A stretch of DNA of 64,000 bases from Texas Phoenix palm phytoplasma. GTDB lineage: Bacteria; Bacillota_I; Bacilli_A; Acholeplasmatales; Acholeplasmataceae. Each line of letters begins with the position of its first letter. The stretch's first letter is position 1. The stretch covers positions 1 through 64,000 of the forward strand of contig NZ_VBRA02000004.1 of the NCBI RefSeq assembly GCF_005774685.2. Reading direction: 5' to 3'. The position numbers and the translations under genes are program-made. Under the pieces are notes generated by a model. The model ran no database searches. It saw only the letters and a list, made by a program, of their open reading frames with translations, and was not told where the DNA came from. Shown here piece after piece: positions 14,188 through 22,588 of the stretch.

Positions 14188-16725
14188 TTGAAAATTATGT
14201 TTAGAAAATTTCGTGAAAAAATTGTTAATTATAATAAATTTATATTTTTTTTAATTTTTATTGTTTTTTCTTTGCATACTATATTTTATGATTTTAATAA
14301 TGTGAAAATTATTTTTCAACAACCTGAAAAAGCTTTAAAAGATTTGAAAGAAATTAAAACTATTATTTTAACATTGTTTTTTAGTCTTTTTGGTAAAATT
14401 ATTATTTTTTGCCTTCTTTTTTGCATTTATTTTAATTTAAAAAATCATTTTCGAATTAAAAGATTAAAAAATAGATTATCTTTGTGGTCTAAATTATCAT
14501 ATTATGTTCATCAAATAGGAGAAGATGTATTTAATGAATTACCTATAGGAATTATTGTTATTGATTCTGTTTCTAAGGAAATACAATGGGTTAATAATTA
14601 TGCTAATATTATTTTTAATAATCCTGAAATTAATACTCTTTTATATGATTTAAATGTTAAAATGTTAGAATTATTGAATTGTGTTGAAAAACAAATTGTT
14701 CTAAATATAGGTAAAGAAAGTTTTGATTGTATATATAATGAAGAATTCAATGTTTTTTACTTATTTAATGTTACTGAAAGAGAAAGGATTAAAAAACTTT
14801 ATTATCAAAAAACTCCTGCTTTAATTTTTTTATCTTTTGATAATTTAGATAATTCTTTGAGGAATTGTGATTTATCTGAACAATCTCAAATAAAAGTAGA
14901 GTATCTTAGTGCGTTATCAGATTTTTTTGAAATATATGAAAGTTATTTAAAGCAATTATCAGAAGATAAATTTTTGCTTTTATCTAATCGTCAACAATTA
15001 GAAAAAATGATGGAAAATAAATTTTTTATTTTAAAAAATATTAGAGATATTTCTAATAAATATAAATTAAAAATAACTCTTTCTATGGGAATTGCTTGTT
15101 ATAATTTGCCTTATAATAAACTTGCTTTTCATTCTCAAAATGCTATTGAATTAGCTCAAAAAAGAGGCGGAGATCAAGTTGTAGTAAATATCGAAAATCA
15201 AAAAATTCAATATTTTGGTGCTACCATTTCTTCTTTAAGTACTAATTCAAAAGTTTCTACTAGGGTAAATTCTGAAATTATTAAAGATCTTTTAGAGAAG
15301 CATGATAATTGTTTTATTATGGGTCATATCTTAGCAGATTTAGATTCTTTAGGTTCAATGATTGCTTTTTATAAAATAGCTTCAAATATAAAAAATAATT
15401 CTAATCATTATTTAATCATTGATGAAGAAAAAATAGATCAAAATTTTAAATCTATTTATAAAAATTTAATTCAAGAAGAAAAAAAATTATCTAAAAAAAT
15501 TATTAATACTAAAAAAGCTTTAAAATTAGTTAATAATAATTCTTTATTAGTTATTTTAGATACTTATAACAAAGATATAGTTAATAGTCCAGAATTATTA
15601 AATTTAACTTCAAATATTTTAATAATAGATCATCACAGAACAACTGAAGAAGTTATACCTAATACTTTTGCTTATTTAGATTCTTCAGCTTCTTCTACTG
15701 TAGAAATATTGATTGAATTAATAGTTTTTTTTAATTCTAAAATCGAAATTACTCCTTTTGAAGCTAGTATTATGTATGGAGGAATGATAATTGATACTAA
15801 TTATTTTACTTATCGTACTAGCCCTAGAACTTTAGAAGCAGCTGCCCAATTGATTTCTATGGGAGCTGAAAGTTTTAAAGTAAAATTTTGGTTAAGACCA
15901 GAATTTTCTAAAATTATAAAAATGAATGAATTAATTTCTAATATGGAAATTTATTTAGATAGATATGCTATTGCAAAAAGTAATGTTATTTGTAATAATA
16001 GGTCTTTTTTAGCTCAAGTTTCTGAAAATATTCTGAATATTCAAAATATAGAAGCTGCTTTTACTATTTGTAAATTGCAAAAAAATAAAATTGGAATTAG
16101 CGCAAGATCTTATAATCAAATTAATGTTCAATTAATTATGGAGCAAATGGGCGGAGGAGGACATATAAATAGCGCAGCTGCTCAAATTGACAGCAATAAC
16201 ATTGAAGAAATTATTGAAAAATTAAAGAATATATTATTTTTGTATTATAAAGAAGGTTTGAAAAATATGAAAGTTATTTTATTAGAAGATTTAAAAAATA
16301 AAAGTAAAAAAAATGAAATCATTGAAGTTAATTCGGGTTATGGTAATTTTTTGATTAAAGAAAAAAAAGCTATTTTGGCTAATGAAAAAAATATACAAAA
16401 ATTAGAAAAAGAAAAAAAAATACAAGAAGAACAAAAAATTAAACATAATATTTTAATGAAACAAATTAAAAATGATATAGACAACAAACAAATTGATATT
16501 TTTGTAAACGTAGGGCCTCAGGGTAAAATTTATGGAAAAATAACTTTAAAAAATATTTTAGATGAATTTTATAAGCAACATAATATTGCAATAGCAATAC
16601 ATAAAAAAAAGATTTCATTAGAAAATGAAATTAATTGTTTAGGACAATTTAAAGTTAATGTTAATTTGACTGCAGATATTTGTGCTTCTTTTTTTATTAA
16701 TGTTAAATCTTTGAAAAATAATTGA
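14188..16725 (+). CDS. gdpP-rplI: GdpP-type c-di-AMP phosphodiesterase fused to ribosomal protein L9
   Basis: Two membrane segments (about 16-33 and 56-82) precede a PAS-like region and a degenerate GGDEF domain (to about 330). Then come a DHH phosphoesterase domain (MGHILADLDSLGSM near 376, IIDHHRTTEE near 479) and DHHA1 (GGGGHINSAAAQ near 655), the layout of GdpP, which hydrolyses c-di-AMP at the membrane. From residue 694 the chain is a complete L9 (MKVILLEDLKNKSKKNEIIE, then NSGYGNFLI). Such GdpP-L9 fusions are annotated in Acholeplasma and phytoplasmas. An AGAAGG sequence (16251-16256) sits ten bases before the L9 Met (16267), so free L9 could be made by internal initiation. The TTG at 14188 is favoured over the ATG at 14197 by AAGAG spacing. 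Confidence 0.92.
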   Translation: MKIMFRKFREKIVNYNKFIFFLIFIVFSLHTIFYDFNNVKIIFQQPEKALKDLKEIKTIILTLFFSLFGKIIIFCLLFCIYFNLKNHFRIKRLKNRLSLWSKLSYYVHQIGEDVFNELPIGIIVIDSVSKEIQWVNNYANIIFNNPEINTLLYDLNVKMLELLNCVEKQIVLNIGKESFDCIYNEEFNVFYLFNVTERERIKKLYYQKTPALIFLSFDNLDNSLRNCDLSEQSQIKVEYLSALSDFFEIYESYLKQLSEDKFLLLSNRQQLEKMMENKFFILKNIRDISNKYKLKITLSMGIACYNLPYNKLAFHSQNAIELAQKRGGDQVVVNIENQKIQYFGATISSLSTNSKVSTRVNSEIIKDLLEKHDNCFIMGHILADLDSLGSMIAFYKIASNIKNNSNHYLIIDEEKIDQNFKSIYKNLIQEEKKLSKKIINTKKALKLVNNNSLLVILDTYNKDIVNSPELLNLTSNILIIDHHRTTEEVIPNTFAYLDSSASSTVEILIELIVFFNSKIEITPFEASIMYGGMIIDTNYFTYRTSPRTLEAAAQLISMGAESFKVKFWLRPEFSKIIKMNELISNMEIYLDRYAIAKSNVICNNRSFLAQVSENILNIQNIEAAFTICKLQKNKIGISARSYNQINVQLIMEQMGGGGHINSAAAQIDSNNIEEIIEKLKNILFLYYKEGLKNMKVILLEDLKNKSKKNEIIEVNSGYGNFLIKEKKAILANEKNIQKLEKEKKIQEEQKIKHNILMKQIKNDIDNKQIDIFVNVGPQGKIYGKITLKNILDEFYKQHNIAIAIHKKKISLENEINCLGQFKVNVNLTADICASFFINVKSLKNN
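16251..16269 (+). promoter_or_regulatory. Internal ribosome-binding site and ATG for the L9 domain
   Basis: AGAAGG, then a ten-base spacer, then an ATG that is exactly the first residue of the L9 homology. It lies inside the long fused frame. Confidence 0.45.
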
Positions 16726-16742
16726 AAAAGATAGGTTTAAAA

Positions 16743-18128
16743 ATGAATGAAAAAAACGAAAAAAATATAAAATTACCTTATTTTTTAGAAGCTGAACAAT
16801 CTATTTTAGGAATTATTTTTTTAGATCCTAAACAAATAATGAATATAGAAGGTAAATTAGAAACAGAAGATTTTTTTAGTTTAGAACACCAGTTTATTTA
16901 CAATTCTATGAAAGAATTATTTAAAAACAATAAAGAAATTGATTATTATTCTGTTTCGGTTTTTTTAAAAAAAAAGAAACAAAAAATTGAAGGTGGAATA
17001 CAATATTTAATTGATTTATGTAATATAGTTCCTTCTTTTTATCATTTAGATACTTATATTTCTTTTGTTCGTGAAGCTTCTCTTAAGAGAGAAGTTATTA
17101 AAGTGGCTTCTGATATAGTTTATGACGGTATTAATAATCAAGATTTAGATTCGCAAAATTTTTTAAATAATGCTGAAGAAAAAATTTTTCAAATTGCTCA
17201 AAAGAAAAAAACTAGTAAATTTATTTCTATTCCTAATTTATTAAAAAGCGTTAGAGAAAAAACTATTTCTAATATAAGGGATCATAAATTAATTGGTTTA
17301 AGTACTGGTTATCAAAATCTAGATGATATTACTTTAGGTTTTAAACCAGAAGAATTGATTATCTTAGCAGCTAGACCTTCAATGGGTAAAAGTAGTTTTA
17401 TGATGAATTTAGCTGTAAATATTGCTAGAAGAAATAAAAATAATCAAGCTTATGTGGCTATTTTTAGTTTAGAAATGTCAAATGAACAATTAGGAACTAG
17501 GATTTTAAGTTCTCATAGTCTTATACCTCATAAAAATATTCAATTAGGTTTTTTAAATGAAAATCAAATATCTTTGTTAAACGCTTCTTCAAAAGAATTA
17601 GAAAATTTAAATATTTATTTTGATGATTCTTCTAGTGTTAATATAATAGATATTAGAACTCAATGTAGATTACTTAAGAATCAAAATAAATTAGATATTG
17701 TAATTATTGATTATTTACAATTGATTCGTAAATCTAATAAAATGAGTAATCAAAGTTTCTACAATCGTCAAGAAGAAGTTTCTGATATTTCTAAAAGTTT
17801 AAAACAAATGGCTAGAGAATTAAAAGTTCCTGTTTTAGCTTTGTCTCAATTATCTAGGGAAGTTGAAAAAAGAGAAGAAAAAAGGCCTATTTTATCTGAT
17901 TTAAGAGAATCAGGAAGTATTGAACAAGATGCGGATATTGTTATGTTTTTATATCGTAAAGAATATTATAATAATAATAAAAATATCAATACAACGACAA
18001 ACACTGATTTAAGTGGAAATACTGAATTGATTATTTCAAAAAATCGTCAAGGTGTTACTGGAATTAAAAAATTTAATTTCGATTCAAATTGTCTTATTTT
18101 TCGTGAAATAGATAATTTTTTAGAATAA
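16743..18128 (+). CDS. dnaB: Replicative DNA helicase DnaB
   Basis: A hexameric helicase that drives the replication fork. The N-terminal domain starts LPYFLEAEQSILGIIF. The RecA-like domain has Walker A ARPSMGKSS (about 210), IFSLEMS, Walker B VIIDYLQLI, and LSQLSREVEKREEKRP-LSDLRESG. 461 residues is a normal length. The ATG at 16743 with GATAGGT 7 bases upstream is preferred over the TTG at 16722 that overlaps gdpP-rplI. The rplI-dnaB order is conserved in Firmicutes. Confidence 0.96.
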   Translation: MNEKNEKNIKLPYFLEAEQSILGIIFLDPKQIMNIEGKLETEDFFSLEHQFIYNSMKELFKNNKEIDYYSVSVFLKKKKQKIEGGIQYLIDLCNIVPSFYHLDTYISFVREASLKREVIKVASDIVYDGINNQDLDSQNFLNNAEEKIFQIAQKKKTSKFISIPNLLKSVREKTISNIRDHKLIGLSTGYQNLDDITLGFKPEELIILAARPSMGKSSFMMNLAVNIARRNKNNQAYVAIFSLEMSNEQLGTRILSSHSLIPHKNIQLGFLNENQISLLNASSKELENLNIYFDDSSSVNIIDIRTQCRLLKNQNKLDIVIIDYLQLIRKSNKMSNQSFYNRQEEVSDISKSLKQMARELKVPVLALSQLSREVEKREEKRPILSDLRESGSIEQDADIVMFLYRKEYYNNNKNINTTTNTDLSGNTELIISKNRQGVTGIKKFNFDSNCLIFREIDNFLE

Positions 18129-18170
18129 TAAAAAACTTTTAATTTTTAAAAAAAGGATAATATTTTTATA

Positions 18171-19229
18171 ATGATTGAAAAATTAGAATTAATAAAAAAA
18201 AGATATTTTCTTTTAGAAAAAAAAATATTAGAAAATTATGATAATTTAAAAAATATTTCTTTTTTAAAAGAATTTAATGAAATAAAAAAAAATGTTTTAG
18301 TTTATGATGAATATTTAGCATTGAATAAAGAATATCAAAAATTAGAACAAATTATAAATGAAAACAATTCTATTTCTAAAGAAGAAGAATTGGTTTTTTT
18401 AGCTCAAAAAGAAAAAAAAATATTAGAAAAAAAAATAATTTTAATTAAAGATAAATTAAAAAAATTATTATCTTCTGAACCAAAAGAAGATAATAGAAAA
18501 GTTATTATGGAAATTAAAGGAGCTGCCGGAGGAGATGAATCTAATCTTTTTGTTGCAGATCTTTTTAGAGCTTATATGAAATTTGCAGAAAATAAAAAAT
18601 GGAAAACTGAAATAATTAATTTAATTACTAGTTCAAAAAATGGAATTTTTTCTGTTACAGTAATTTTTAGTGGTGATAATGTTTATTCATTATTAAAATA
18701 TGAATCAGGTGTGCATAGAGTCCAAAGAGTACCTATTACAGAAAAACAAGGTAGAATTCATACTTCTACTGTAAAAGTATTGGTTATTCCTTATTCGAGT
18801 GAAGAAAAATTTGATTTAAAATGGAAAGATATTAGGGTAGATACTTTTAATGCAAGTGGTCCAGGAGGACAATCTGTTAATACTACTAAATCAGCTGTAA
18901 GGTTAACTCATTTACCTACTGGATTGAGCGTTGCTAGCCAAACAGCCAAAAGTCAACATCAAAATAAAGAAAAAGCATTTATTTTGTTAAAAAATAGAAT
19001 TTTTTATAAAAAATTATCTTTAAAACATCAAGAACAAAACGATATTAAAAAAAGAATAATAGGTAGAGGCGAAAGAAGTGAAAAAATAAGAACTTATAAT
19101 TATTCTCAAAATAGAATAACTGATCACAGGGTTAATTTAACTTTAAAAAAATTAGATTTTTTTATGGAAGGAAAAATAAATTTATTAATAGAACCTTTAA
19201 TCGAACAATTTAATAATAATAAAAATTAA
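18171..19229 (+). CDS. prfA: Peptide chain release factor 1
   Basis: GGQ motif in NASGPGGQSVNTTKSAV (peptidyl-tRNA hydrolysis) and the stop-codon loop RVPITEKQGRIHTS, a P-x-T tripeptide as in RF1 (usually PAT) and not SPF as in RF2. It therefore reads UAA and UAG. 352 residues is normal. AAAGGA lies upstream of the ATG. The methylase gene prmC, which often follows prfA, is absent; tsaC comes next. Confidence 0.95.
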   Translation: MIEKLELIKKRYFLLEKKILENYDNLKNISFLKEFNEIKKNVLVYDEYLALNKEYQKLEQIINENNSISKEEELVFLAQKEKKILEKKIILIKDKLKKLLSSEPKEDNRKVIMEIKGAAGGDESNLFVADLFRAYMKFAENKKWKTEIINLITSSKNGIFSVTVIFSGDNVYSLLKYESGVHRVQRVPITEKQGRIHTSTVKVLVIPYSSEEKFDLKWKDIRVDTFNASGPGGQSVNTTKSAVRLTHLPTGLSVASQTAKSQHQNKEKAFILLKNRIFYKKLSLKHQEQNDIKKRIIGRGERSEKIRTYNYSQNRITDHRVNLTLKKLDFFMEGKINLLIEPLIEQFNNNKN

Positions 19230-19284
19230 TAGTAAAATAATTTTTATTAAATATTAAAATTAAGAGTTTTAAATTAAAAAAATT

Positions 19285-19836
19285 ATGTTAAAAAAAAAAA
19301 TTATTATATTTCCTACTGATACAGTTTATGGCATAGGAACTAAAATTGATGATTCTGAAAGTTTAAAAAAAATTTATCAAATTAAAAAAAGAGATTATAA
19401 TAAACCTATTGGTATTTTATTTTATTCTTTAGAACAACTTAAAGATATAGTTTTGATAAATGAAAATATTATTAAAATTTCTAAATTTTTTTGGCCAGGA
19501 GCTTTAACTTTGGTCGTGAATACTTGTCCTTCTTATTATAAGAAAACAAATTTAAAAAAAATAGGAATTAGAATTCCTAATAATAAAATAGCTTTAAAAT
19601 TGATTAAAAAAGAAGGACCTTTGTTTGCTACTTCTGTTAATCAAAGTGGTTATCCTCCTTTAAATGAATTTGAAAAAATTAAATTCAAATATCAAAATAA
19701 AGTAGATCATATTTATAAAAATGATCAAAATTTATCTTCAATACCTTCTACTGTTATAGATATTACTAAAAAGAATTTTAGATTAATAAGGGAGGGCAGT
19801 ATTTCTTTAAAAATGATAAAAAAAATTATCACTTAG
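19285..19836 (+). CDS. tsaC: Threonylcarbamoyl-AMP synthase (Sua5/YrdC)
   Basis: YrdC-fold enzyme that makes threonylcarbamoyl-AMP for the t6A37 modification of ANN-decoding tRNAs. FPTDTVYGIGTKIDD, KKRDYNKPIGILF, FWPGALTLV, IGIRIPNN, GPLFATSVNQSG and ST-V-I-D are all family motifs. At 183 residues it is the short TsaC form without the Sua5 C-terminal domain. Its last eight bases overlap the convergent holA gene. Confidence 0.9.
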   Translation: MLKKKIIIFPTDTVYGIGTKIDDSESLKKIYQIKKRDYNKPIGILFYSLEQLKDIVLINENIIKISKFFWPGALTLVVNTCPSYYKKTNLKKIGIRIPNNKIALKLIKKEGPLFATSVNQSGYPPLNEFEKIKFKYQNKVDHIYKNDQNLSSIPSTVIDITKKNFRLIREGSISLKMIKKIIT

Positions 19837-20764
19837 AGTAATTATAATAATTTTTTTTTAATTTATAGTATATTTCTGAAAAATTTAAAAACAAAGATAC
19901 CATTTTATCATAATTTAAAATTTGTGCTTCTTTAATTAACAAATAAGTTTTATTTAATTTACAATTTAAAATAAAAGATATATCTCCTTCAGAAGTTTTT
20001 TCGTTTAATAAAATTTTGATAATTATCAATTCTTTTAACTTATTTATTATTTTATAAAAAAAAACAAAATCTTTTTTTTTATTTTTTATAAATTTGTTGA
20101 AAAATAGAATAAAATTTATTTTTTCTTGATTTTGAATAATTTCTTTTATATAAGAAAAAGTTTTTTCTTCTTCATTATAAATTATTTGATTTATTATTTC
20201 TTCGTCATAAATTTTTTTATTTGATAAATGAAATAATTTAATTTTTTTAATTTCTGAATTTAATAAGAAAAAGTTACCATAAGTTTTTTCTATTATTTGA
20301 TTTATTATTTTATCTTTTATAATAAAATTATCTTTTTTAAAAATATTTGATATATATTGGAAAAGATTATTTGAATATATTTTTGGTTGTATTTTTATAT
20401 TAAATTTTTGGTTTATTATTTTTTGAAAGTATGATGGTATATTATTTTTTTCTTCTGTTAAAAAAATAATTATATCTCCTCTATTATTTTCAAAATAATT
20501 TAATAAAAAAGATAATTTTATTTTTTTGATTGAATAAATAAATAATAAATTTTCTATAAAAAGTATTTTTTTTTCATAAAAAAAAGAACTTGTAAATAAT
20601 TCTTTTTTAATTTCTTGAATAATTTTTGTAAAATTGTCTTTGTTAATTTTATAATTTAAAAAATGATAATTTTTTTTTTTACAAAAATTTTTTAAAATAT
20701 TTTTTTTTTGTTCTAAAAAAAAAATTTGATTACAAAAAAATAAATTTAGTGGATATATTTTCAA
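19829..20764 (-). CDS. holA: DNA polymerase III delta subunit (clamp loader)
   Basis: The 311-residue protein has the HolA outline: an N-terminal region with LEQKKNILKNF, ILFIENLLFI, IIIFLTEEKN, then EKTYGNFFLLNSEIKKIKLF. A helical C-terminal collar domain follows. Sequence is diverged and lacks a P-loop, as expected for delta. The start is TTG at 20764, supported by TAGGAG 7 bases upstream. The overlap with tsaC at the 3' ends shows tight packing. Confidence 0.75.
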   Translation of the reverse strand: MKIYPLNLFFCNQIFFLEQKKNILKNFCKKKNYHFLNYKINKDNFTKIIQEIKKELFTSSFFYEKKILFIENLLFIYSIKKIKLSFLLNYFENNRGDIIIFLTEEKNNIPSYFQKIINQKFNIKIQPKIYSNNLFQYISNIFKKDNFIIKDKIINQIIEKTYGNFFLLNSEIKKIKLFHLSNKKIYDEEIINQIIYNEEEKTFSYIKEIIQNQEKINFILFFNKFIKNKKKDFVFFYKIINKLKELIIIKILLNEKTSEGDISFILNCKLNKTYLLIKEAQILNYDKMVSLFLNFSEIYYKLKKNYYNYSK

Positions 20765-20820
20765 ATCAAATCTCCTATTTTTTAATTTTTTAGAAATTTT
20801 AATTGTAGTTTTTTATATTT

Positions 20821-21729
20821 TTATTTATTTAATTTAGCTCTAGGATGGCATTTTTGGTATATTTTTTTTATATGTTTTTGGCTTATATGAGTATAAATTT
20901 GTGTATTAGAAATATCTTCGTGTCCTAAAATTTTTTGTAAAATTCTTAAATCTAATCCATTTTCTAATAAGTGAGTCGCGAAAGAATGTCTTAAAGTATG
21001 AGGAAAACAATTTATTTTTAAATTTGCCAATTTAGTAATCTTTTTAAAAATTTTATAACATCCTTGTCTTGATAAACGATTTCCTTTAGAATTTATAAAT
21101 AAAAAATTAATTATTTTTTCTTTATGAAAAATTTTTTTTCTTATTTCTAAATATTTATTAATTATTTTTTCAGAATTTTTCGTCAAAGGTACTATTCTTT
21201 CTTTGCTGCCTTTTCCTAGAATTTTTATATAATTTTGATTAAAGTCTAAATTTGATAATTTTAAATTTAAAAGTTCAGAAATTCTTAATCCCGAATCGTA
21301 CATTAATTCAAAAATACATCTATTTCTTAAATTAATCCAATTATTATTTTTAGGAATTTTTTTAAAAAATAATAAAACTTCTTCTAAAGATAATACAGAA
21401 GGTAAATTTTTATTATATTTTGGTGTTTTAAAAAATAAAGCTATGTTTGATTTTACTTCTTTTTCTAAAAATAAAAAGGAATGAAATTTTTTTATTGCAA
21501 TAATTTTTCTAGCTAAACTTCTGCTACTGATTAAATTTTTTTGAGAAATATTTTTTAGAAATTCAGAAATATTTTTTTTTGTAATTTTTTGAATTTCTTT
21601 TATATTTAATGAATTTGATAAAAAATTTAAATATTGTTTTATATCTATTAAATATGAATTAACTGTATTTTTTGATAAAGATAATTCTTTTGAAATATAA
21701 AATTCAAATTTTTTTAATATTAGATTCAT
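20821..21729 (-). CDS. Tyrosine recombinase, XerC/XerD type
   Basis: The N-terminal SAM-like domain (SKNTVNSYLIDIKQYLNFL) is followed by a catalytic domain with the Arg in SGLRISELLNL, Lys in KGSKERIVPL, HxxR in PHTLRHSFATHLLENG, GH in KILGHEDISNTQIYTH and the nucleophile Tyr in that last segment. All catalytic residues are present. 302 residues matches Xer recombinases that resolve chromosome dimers at dif. XerC and XerD cannot be separated by eye. No dif-like site was identified. Confidence 0.9.
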   Translation of the reverse strand: MNLILKKFEFYISKELSLSKNTVNSYLIDIKQYLNFLSNSLNIKEIQKITKKNISEFLKNISQKNLISSRSLARKIIAIKKFHSFLFLEKEVKSNIALFFKTPKYNKNLPSVLSLEEVLLFFKKIPKNNNWINLRNRCIFELMYDSGLRISELLNLKLSNLDFNQNYIKILGKGSKERIVPLTKNSEKIINKYLEIRKKIFHKEKIINFLFINSKGNRLSRQGCYKIFKKITKLANLKINCFPHTLRHSFATHLLENGLDLRILQKILGHEDISNTQIYTHISQKHIKKIYQKCHPRAKLNK

Positions 21730-21770
21730 TTTATTTTAAAACTTTCTTGTTTATTTTTTTCATATTTATT

Positions 21771-22562
21771 TTAATTTTTTATTTTTTTAGGTTTTAGATT
21801 TAATACTAAAAATATAAATAAAGAAGTCAAAGGAATTTTAATGATAGTGAAAAAAAGAGAAATCCAATTAATTTGTCTTGACCAAAAGCTTACAAAAGTA
21901 ACCGAAAATATACCTATACAAAAATTTAATATAGTTAATAATAAAGAAATATCTTTTTTTTTATAAATTGATAAATATTTCGCTATAATATCTACTCCTC
22001 CTGTAGAACTTCCTATTTTTATACAATAACCACATATTAAACCATTTAATATTGCGCCTATTAGAACTCTCATTAAAGAAGGAAAAAAACTTGCATCATT
22101 TGATTTAAATAATCCAAAAAAATTATGCATATTGTATAAATAACCATTTGGATTATTTATTGTAAACGTTAATCCACTTAAAAAGAATATTAATAAAATA
22201 CTATTTATTAAAGAATTTATACTAAATTTAAAATCTAATTTTGGAAAAGAAATAAAAATAAATAATAATAAATTTACAAATCCAAAAAATGAAGCCGCAA
22301 AAATACCATTAAATGATTTATTTTTAGTAAAATCAAATAAATCAATATAAATCAAAATTTTAGCTATAGCATCTCCCATTCCATGAATTCCTGTGCTGTA
22401 TAACTGAATTTTATAATCTCCACTCATAAACATTACATCTGTTAATGTGTATAAAAAACATAAGAATGCTGATAAAAAAATTGTTTTAATGTTTTTTTTA
22501 TCAAAAAGAGTAATTTTTAAAAGTTTTAAGTATGATTTTTTTTTGTCTTTTTTTGTTTTCAT
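21771..22562 (-). CDS. YitT family membrane protein
   Basis: Five to six membrane segments and the family signature CIKIGSSTGGVDIIAKYLS. Members are integral membrane proteins of unknown, possibly transport, function. The C-terminal cytosolic DUF2179 domain found in many YitT proteins is absent here, so it is the short form at 263 residues. AAAAGG precedes the ATG. It lies between ileS and xer on the same strand. Confidence 0.8.
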   Translation of the reverse strand: MKTKKDKKKSYLKLLKITLFDKKNIKTIFLSAFLCFLYTLTDVMFMSGDYKIQLYSTGIHGMGDAIAKILIYIDLFDFTKNKSFNGIFAASFFGFVNLLLFIFISFPKLDFKFSINSLINSILLIFFLSGLTFTINNPNGYLYNMHNFFGLFKSNDASFFPSLMRVLIGAILNGLICGYCIKIGSSTGGVDIIAKYLSIYKKKDISLLLTILNFCIGIFSVTFVSFWSRQINWISLFFTIIKIPLTSLFIFLVLNLKPKKIKN

Positions 22563-22588
22563 ATTTTTTTTACCTTTTTTGCATTTTT

